Of a stretch of 9,281 nt of DNA, positions 5,479 to 9,281 are shown one piece after another. The translations under genes and the position numbers were made by a program. This DNA is from Bacteroidota bacterium. Its GTDB lineage: Bacteria; Bacteroidota; Bacteroidia; Bacteroidales; JADFUO01. The stretch lies in the NCBI GenBank assembly GCA_030614305.1, contig JAUWKH010000050.1, positions 1-9,281 on the forward strand. The letters run 5' to 3'. The notes below the pieces were generated by a model. It ran no database searches and was not told the origin of the DNA. It saw nothing but the letters and a program-made list of their open reading frames with translations. Position 1 is the stretch's first letter, and the number at the start of each line of letters is the position of its first letter.

Positions 5479-6561
5479 ATGAGAAATAAAATTTATTCTA
5501 TAATAACTGGTACAGGTTGCTATATTCCTACAAAGCGAGTTCCCAATAAGGATTTTCTTGATAATGAATTTTATAATCCGGATGGAATTAAATTCAAGGA
5601 ATCAAATGAAGAAATTATCAGTAAGTTTGAAAAGATAACAGGTATTTTAGAAAGAAGACATATTACCGATAATCTTGTTGTTTCCGATATTGCTTATTTC
5701 GCTGCTAAGAATGCTATAGAGTCAGCAAAAATTGACAAGGAAAAATTAGATTATATAATTGTTGCTCAAAATTTCGGAGATGTAAAAATAAATAATAAAA
5801 GGTCTGATTATGTTCCAAGTATTTCTGCAAGAGTAAAGCATAAATTAGACATAAAGAATCCGTATACTATTGCTTTTGATCTGCCTTTTGGCTGCCCCGG
5901 ATGGTTACAGGGAGTGATAATGTCTAATAGTTATATTAAATCAGGTAATGCAAAAAAAATCCTTATTATCGGTGCTGAAACCCTTTCCAGAATATCAGAC
6001 CCACACGACAGGGACAGCATGATTTATTCTGATGGAGCCGGAGCTGTAATTCTTGAGGCAACTTCAAGTAAAGAACCCGTAGGAATTCTATCCGATACTT
6101 CAAGGTCGGATACAATGATCTATTCAAAATTGATGTGGATGAATAAATCTTATAATCCTGATTATAAAGGTGATGAGATATTTTTAAAAATGAATGGTCG
6201 TAAATTATATGAGTATGCCATATCAACAGTTCCGCAGGTTGTGAAAGATACAATTGAAAAAGCAGGGCTGATGCTTAACAATATAAAGAAAGTGCTAATA
6301 CACCAGGCAAATGAAAAATTGGACGTGGAGATTCTAAACCGTTTGTTTAAATTATATGGAAAAACCAAAGTTCTTTTAGATGTTATGCCTATGACGATTT
6401 CATTTCTTGGAAACAGTTCGGTGGCAACTATACCTACCTTAATTGATCTTCTGTTTAAGGGAAAACTTAAAAATCATAAGCTGATAAAAGGTGAATATGT
6501 AGTATTTGCCTCTGTTGGAGCAGGTATGAATATCAACTCTTTAGTTTACAGAATGCCTTAA
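5479..6561 (+). CDS. Beta-ketoacyl-ACP synthase III (FabH-like, thiolase fold)
   Basis: A 360-residue cytosolic condensing enzyme. Enzymes of this family join a primer acyl-CoA (or acyl-ACP) with malonyl-ACP by Claisen condensation. The Cys-His-Asn triad is complete: C139 in DLPFGCPGWLQG, H275 in LIHQANEKL, N312 in FLGNSSVATIP. GVGAGMNIN-like glycine signature appears as SVGAGMNINSL near the C-terminus, and GAETLSRISDPHDRDSMIYSDGAGAVILE is typical of the second half of the first domain. It is longer than E. coli FabH (317 aa), mainly through an N-terminal insertion (DNEFYNPDGIKFKES and neighbours) that I recognise from a conserved Bacteroidota KAS III group. Whether it starts housekeeping fatty acids or serves a special lipid or polyketide cannot be decided here: no acyl carrier protein, plsX or fabD is adjacent. 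ATG 5479 fits the family start, without a Shine-Dalgarno, as usual in this phylum. Confidence 0.92.
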   Translation: MRNKIYSIITGTGCYIPTKRVPNKDFLDNEFYNPDGIKFKESNEEIISKFEKITGILERRHITDNLVVSDIAYFAAKNAIESAKIDKEKLDYIIVAQNFGDVKINNKRSDYVPSISARVKHKLDIKNPYTIAFDLPFGCPGWLQGVIMSNSYIKSGNAKKILIIGAETLSRISDPHDRDSMIYSDGAGAVILEATSSKEPVGILSDTSRSDTMIYSKLMWMNKSYNPDYKGDEIFLKMNGRKLYEYAISTVPQVVKDTIEKAGLMLNNIKKVLIHQANEKLDVEILNRLFKLYGKTKVLLDVMPMTISFLGNSSVATIPTLIDLLFKGKLKNHKLIKGEYVVFASVGAGMNINSLVYRMP

Positions 6562-6578
6562 ATATCAACTGTTCATAA

Positions 6579-6627
6579 ACTAACTTAAGAAAAATGGGTT
6601 ACCAACCTTTTTTTAGGTTGGTAACCC
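6579..6627 (+). repeat. Degraded REPIN-like unit C1 with a perfect palindromic right hairpin
   Basis: The right hairpin 6596-6627 has arms gggttaccaacct and aggttggtaaccc; unlike all other copies it is fully complementary because position 6 is A-T rather than G-T. In front, 6579-6594 (actaacttaagaaaa) aligns with the 5' arm and loop of a left hairpin, directly joined to atgggtt; about 18 bp (the 3' arm and linker) appear deleted. It begins 18 bases after the KAS III stop. Confidence 0.75.
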
Positions 6628-6641
6628 TGATTCATACTTCT

Positions 6642-6688
6642 AATCAAACAAACAAAGGTTATTAACCTAAAAAAAGGTTAGCAACCTT
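6642..6688 (-). terminator. Possible terminator of the acyl-CoA dehydrogenase transcript
   Basis: On the minus strand the left hairpin of unit C2 (6655-6688, T/A-rich loop) is followed by tgtttgtttgatt, as for the RAYT transcript at 4479-4524. It lies 25 bp beyond the dehydrogenase stop. Two stem pairs are imperfect, so this is only a candidate. Confidence 0.28.
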
Positions 6689-6707
6689 GGCAAATGGGTT
6701 AGCAACC
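6655..6707. repeat. Truncated REPIN-like unit C2: left hairpin plus half of a right hairpin
   Basis: Left hairpin 6655-6688 has arms aaggttattaacct and aggttagcaacctt, with one extra wobble compared with other copies. The linker ggcaaat is followed by gggttagcaacc (6696-6707), the 5' arm of a right hairpin with an A at the G position; the loop and 3' arm are missing. The break falls 6 bp before the stop codon of the convergent dehydrogenase gene. Hairpin start spacing is still 41 bp. Confidence 0.78.
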
Positions 6708-6713
6708 ATGATT

Positions 6714-7892
6714 TTAATGAAATGCCTCAATTCCTGTAATATCTTCTCCGGTTATTAGCAGGTGAATATCGTGAGTACCTTCGTAAGTGATTACTGATTC
6801 AAGGTTCATTATATGCCTCATTATTGGAAAATCGCCTGTAATACCCATTGCTCCGAGTATCTGTCGTGATTCCCTTGCGACATCAAGTGCCATTTTTACA
6901 TTATTTCGTTTTGCCATGGAGATTTGTGCAGGAGTAGCCCTGTTATCATTACGAAGTGTGCCAACCCGCCACACAAGCAGTTGTGCTTTGGTGATCTCAG
7001 TAAGCATCTCTGCCAGTTTTTTCTGAGTAAGCTGAAAAGCAGCAATAGGTTTTTTAAATTGATAACGTTCTTTAGCATATCTTAAAGCCGTATCATAGCA
7101 ATCCATTGCAGCACCCACAGCTCCCCATGCTATGCCATATCTTGCAGAATTAAGACACATCAACGGACCTTTTAAACCTTTAATATCGGGCAGAACATTT
7201 TCTTTAGGAATTTTAACATCTTCAAAAACCAGTTCTCCTGTTACGGAAGCCCTCAACGACCATTTATGAAATGTTTCGGGAGCTGTAAAACCTTCCATCC
7301 CTTTTTCTACAATCAAACCTTTTATTACACCTTTTTCATCTTTTGCCCAAACAACGGCAATATCGCATATTGATGCATTGGTGATCCACATTTTTGCTCC
7401 GTTCAAAAGGTAATGGTCGCCTTTATCCTTAATTTTAGTTGTCATTCCCGAAGGATCCGAGCCATGGTTGGGTTCTGTTAAGCCAAATGCACCGATAATT
7501 TCTCCAGTAGCAAGCCGTGGAAGGTATTTCTTACGCTGCTCCTCATTTCCAAATTTATAAATAGGATACATTACAAGCGATGTTTGTACTGATGCCGCAG
7601 ACCGAATTCCAGAGTCGCCTCTTTCCAACTCGGTCATAATCAAACCATAGGATATGTGATCAAGACCCGCACATCCGTATTTCTCAGGAAGAAAGGGTCC
7701 AAAAATCCCAAGCTCTCCCATCTCTTTTATTAAATGTAAAGGAAACCTGTGTTCCTGATTTGCGTCTTCAATGATCGGTTTTACTGATTTGTTTACCCAA
7801 TCGCGAATAGCACTCCGGATAATTTTATGTTCATCTGTCAGTAATTCATTTACAAGATAATAATCGGGCGGTGTATATAAGATTTTTGGCAT
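6714..7892 (-). CDS. gcdH: Acyl-CoA dehydrogenase, glutaryl-CoA dehydrogenase type
   Basis: A 392-residue FAD enzyme. Glutaryl-CoA dehydrogenase oxidises and decarboxylates glutaryl-CoA to crotonyl-CoA in lysine/tryptophan breakdown, passing electrons to ETF. The sequence follows human GCDH closely: SVQTSLVMYPIYKFG (101-115), the FAD-loop segment FGLTEPNHGSDPSGM, ARYGIAWGAVGA, QKKLAEMLTEIT, and MNLESVITYEGTHDIH near the C-terminus. The catalytic base is E371; Y370 before it, and E90 and R97 in LERGDSGIRSA, correspond to human Tyr369, Glu87 and Arg94, which handle the glutaryl carboxylate. Keeping all of these favours the decarboxylating type (inference). Length is right for the mature enzyme, with no targeting peptide. 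Its ATG overlaps the stop of the upstream MmcQ gene by one base (TAATG) behind a clear GAGG, so translation is probably coupled. Another short-chain acyl-CoA dehydrogenase is the alternative. Confidence 0.88.
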   Translation of the reverse strand: MPKILYTPPDYYLVNELLTDEHKIIRSAIRDWVNKSVKPIIEDANQEHRFPLHLIKEMGELGIFGPFLPEKYGCAGLDHISYGLIMTELERGDSGIRSAASVQTSLVMYPIYKFGNEEQRKKYLPRLATGEIIGAFGLTEPNHGSDPSGMTTKIKDKGDHYLLNGAKMWITNASICDIAVVWAKDEKGVIKGLIVEKGMEGFTAPETFHKWSLRASVTGELVFEDVKIPKENVLPDIKGLKGPLMCLNSARYGIAWGAVGAAMDCYDTALRYAKERYQFKKPIAAFQLTQKKLAEMLTEITKAQLLVWRVGTLRNDNRATPAQISMAKRNNVKMALDVARESRQILGAMGITGDFPIMRHIMNLESVITYEGTHDIHLLITGEDITGIEAFH

Positions 7893-8236
7893 TATAATTC
7901 CTCTTTTTGTTTTTTAGTTAACTTACTAACTACCAATTTATATGAGTCGTCAATCCATTGTTTGACAAGTTTATCGCTTACTGACCTGTCTATTCTAACA
8001 GTATTCCAGTGTTTTTTATTCATGTAATAACCGGGTTGTACAGCATGATATTGTTCCCTGAGTTCAATGGCTTTTTCAGGATTACACTTTAAGTTAATGC
8101 TTAAATCGCCTTCAAGAGAGGCAAGTGCAAACATTTTATTTAAGACTTTAAATACAAGCGTATCTTCATCAAAAGGCAAACTTTCGGTAACACCTTTTTT
8201 ACAAAGGCAGTATTCTCTGATCTCTTCAATATTCAT
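7892..8236 (-). CDS. MmcQ/YjbR family protein (DUF419, CyaY-like fold)
   Basis: A 114-residue cytosolic protein of the normal length for the family. Residues 1-30 (MNIEEIREYCLCKKGVTESLPFDEDTLVFK) and the later segments NLKCNPEKAIELREQY, PGYYMNKKHWNTVRID and DDSYKLVVSKL match the MmcQ/YjbR pattern: PFD near residue 22, LKC-P, the KKHWNTV core and SYxLV at the end. The family has a CyaY-like (double-wing) fold and is often called DNA-binding by fold, but its role is not firmly established, so none is claimed. It is the first gene of a likely two-gene operon with the glutaryl-CoA dehydrogenase (stop and start overlap as TAATG). A 57-bp hairpin element lies 23 bp upstream of its start, in the presumed 5' leader. 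Confidence 0.88.
   Translation of the reverse strand: MNIEEIREYCLCKKGVTESLPFDEDTLVFKVLNKMFALASLEGDLSINLKCNPEKAIELREQYHAVQPGYYMNKKHWNTVRIDRSVSDKLVKQWIDDSYKLVVSKLTKKQKEEL
7900..7903 (-). promoter_or_regulatory. Shine-Dalgarno (GAGG) for the dehydrogenase, inside the MmcQ gene
   Basis: On the minus strand aaagaggaattataATG gives GAGG seven bases before ATG 7892. None of the other starts in this window shows such a site, in line with weak Shine-Dalgarno use in Bacteroidota. It supports this start and reinitiation after the MmcQ stop. Confidence 0.5.
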
Positions 8237-8258
8237 AATGCGCTAAACTTTAAGATAT

Positions 8259-8316
8259 CCATACGGATTCGCTTTGCTTCAAAAGATAAAAGCGACACGA
8301 AGTTAGCCCGTATGGG
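8259..8316. repeat. Dispersed hairpin element, full form
   Basis: Outer arms ccatacgg (8259-8266) and ccgtatgg (8308-8315) are perfect inverted repeats. Inside, cgcttt (8270-8275) pairs with aaagcg (8289-8294), and ttcg with cgaa is an alternative. The last 25 bases (8292-8316) recur exactly, inverted, at 357-381. It lies in the 197-bp gap between the divergent MmcQ and galE genes, nearer MmcQ. Confidence 0.7.
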
Positions 8317-8397
8317 TATAAAGACAAAAGTTTTTAACAGAAATAAAACTTTAGATTTTTTCATATAATTAAGTAGCAAAAATATTAATTTATTTAT

Positions 8398-8405
8398 TAA
8401 TTTTG
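8398..8405 (+). promoter_or_regulatory. -7 promoter box (TAATTTTG) for galE
   Basis: TAATTTTG matches TAnnTTTG and ends 28 bases before ATG 8434, a usual distance for a Bacteroidota promoter with a short leader. No convincing -33 element is seen upstream. Confidence 0.4.
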
Positions 8406-8433
8406 ACATTTGTAATTAATAAAAAATTTAGTC

Positions 8434-9281
8434 ATGAAAATATTAGTTACCGGCGGAACCGGCTATATCGGTTCACATACGGTTGTTGAGCTTCAGCAAA
8501 AAGGCTTTGATGTTATAATTGTTGATAATCTTTCAAATTCAAACATCAATGTTTTATCTTCAATTGAAAAAATTACGGGAATAAAACCTGAGTTTGAAGA
8601 ATTTGATTTAATTGACAGGGATAAGACTGCTGATTTTTTTAAACGTCATAACGATATACGGGGCATTATTCATTTTGCTGCTTACAAGGCTGTTGGCGAA
8701 TCTGTTGAAAAACCATTGATGTATTATCGTAATAATCTTTTTTCGCTTGTAAATATTTTACAGGGTATGAAAGATAATAATATTGAGAATTTTGTTTTTT
8801 CATCTTCCTGCACTGTTTACGGTCAGCCGGAAGAACTTCCCGTAACAGAAGATGCACCTGTGCAAAAAGCCGAATCACCTTATGGGAACACAAAACAGAT
8901 TTCTGAGGAAATAATTACCGACACGGTAAAAACAACTGATATTAAAGCAATTGCTTTAAGATATTTTAATCCTATCGGTGCACATGAAAGTGCAATTATC
9001 GGTGAATTACCAATAGGAATTCCAAATTGCCTGATGCCTTTCATTACACAAACGGCAATTGGAATAAGGGAACAATTAAGGGTTTTCGGAGGCGATTATA
9101 ATACTCCTGACGGTACGGCAATCCGCGATTACATTCATATTGTTGACCTTGCAAAAGCACACGTAATTGCAGTTGACAGAATGATAAATAAAAAAATGAA
9201 AAAAGATTTTGAGGTCTTTAATCTTGGTACGGGAAACGGTTTTTCAGTTTTGGAAGTAATTAGATCATTTGAAAAGGTTAC
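8434..9281 (+). CDS. galE: UDP-glucose 4-epimerase, N-terminal part (runs off the window)
   Basis: A partial gene: 282 codons are present out of about 340 usual, with no stop before the window end. It is an extended short-chain dehydrogenase/reductase that interconverts UDP-glucose and UDP-galactose with bound NAD+, supplying galactose units for surface polysaccharide and allowing galactose use. MKILVTGGTGYIGSHT at the N-terminus carries the TGxxGxxG NAD-binding motif (6-13). The catalytic triad region is intact: S125 in FSSSCTVYG, Y150 and K154 in SPYGNTKQ, each one residue later than in E. coli GalE (S124, Y149, K153). RYFNPIGAHESAIIGE (185-200) and DGTAIRDYIHIVDLAKAHV are strongly GalE-like and separate it from dTDP-glucose dehydratases. 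A UDP-GlcNAc/UDP-GalNAc activity cannot be excluded. ATG 8434 gives the normal start; the upstream leader is A+T-rich without Shine-Dalgarno. Confidence 0.93.
   Translation, partial: MKILVTGGTGYIGSHTVVELQQKGFDVIIVDNLSNSNINVLSSIEKITGIKPEFEEFDLIDRDKTADFFKRHNDIRGIIHFAAYKAVGESVEKPLMYYRNNLFSLVNILQGMKDNNIENFVFSSSCTVYGQPEELPVTEDAPVQKAESPYGNTKQISEEIITDTVKTTDIKAIALRYFNPIGAHESAIIGELPIGIPNCLMPFITQTAIGIREQLRVFGGDYNTPDGTAIRDYIHIVDLAKAHVIAVDRMINKKMKKDFEVFNLGTGNGFSVLEVIRSFEKV

Noticed and set aside
8377..8384. Minus-strand TATTTTTG as promoter of the MmcQ-dehydrogenase pair
   Set aside because: It matches TAnnTTTG but lies about 140 bp before the start in very A+T-rich DNA, with no -33 element; a chance match is as likely.
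8666..8893. 75-codon minus-strand open frame
   Set aside because: It lies antisense inside galE, whose own frame is conserved and open throughout.

Overview
The window looks like a piece of chromosome from a low-GC member of the Bacteroidota. The evidence is A+T-rich DNA, several matches to the Bacteroidota -7 promoter box TAnnTTTG, almost no Shine-Dalgarno sequences, and proteins (DUF2520, FucP/NagP-type sugar transporter, MutS2, KAS III, MmcQ/YjbR) whose motifs match Bacteroidota versions of these families. Both ends cut through genes. There are eight protein genes, two of them partial. No RNA gene, CRISPR array or complete insertion sequence is visible.

Layout. 1-339 (-): start of a DUF2520 Rossmann-fold protein. 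340-430: short repeats. 418-1863 (-): sugar/H+ symporter of the FucP/NagP type. 1924-4332 (+): MutS2 ATPase/nuclease, divergent from the transporter. 4333-5478: a repeat-rich island holding one 188-aa REP-associated tyrosine transposase (RAYT, 4590-5156, -). 5479-6561 (+): beta-ketoacyl-ACP synthase III. 6579-6707: a decayed copy of the same repeats. 6714-7892 (-): glutaryl-CoA dehydrogenase-type acyl-CoA dehydrogenase, translationally coupled to an upstream MmcQ/YjbR protein (7892-8236, -). 8259-8316: a separate hairpin element. 8434-9281 (+): start of a UDP-glucose 4-epimerase (galE).

The most interesting part is the RAYT together with its repeats. Each unit is a pair of imperfect hairpins: a left type (aaggttactaacct/aggttagcaacctt) and a right type (gggttgccaacct/aggttggtaaccc). 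They lie in inverted orientation with starts exactly 41 bp apart in all four paired copies. The left type is the reverse complement of the right type, changed at two stem positions where both paired bases differ together; one mismatched pair is kept. This is the layout of a REPIN (two inverted REP hairpins mobilised by a RAYT). The RAYT gene sits inside the spacer between two such units. The same family appears again behind the KAS III gene in truncated form. A second, unrelated dispersed element (25 identical bases at 357-381 and, inverted, at 8292-8316) marks both sides of the window.

The ordinary genes do not form one pathway. They are housekeeping or metabolic functions (sugar uptake, lipid synthesis, amino-acid/acyl-CoA breakdown, nucleotide-sugar interconversion, DNA maintenance), with the repeats lying between them.
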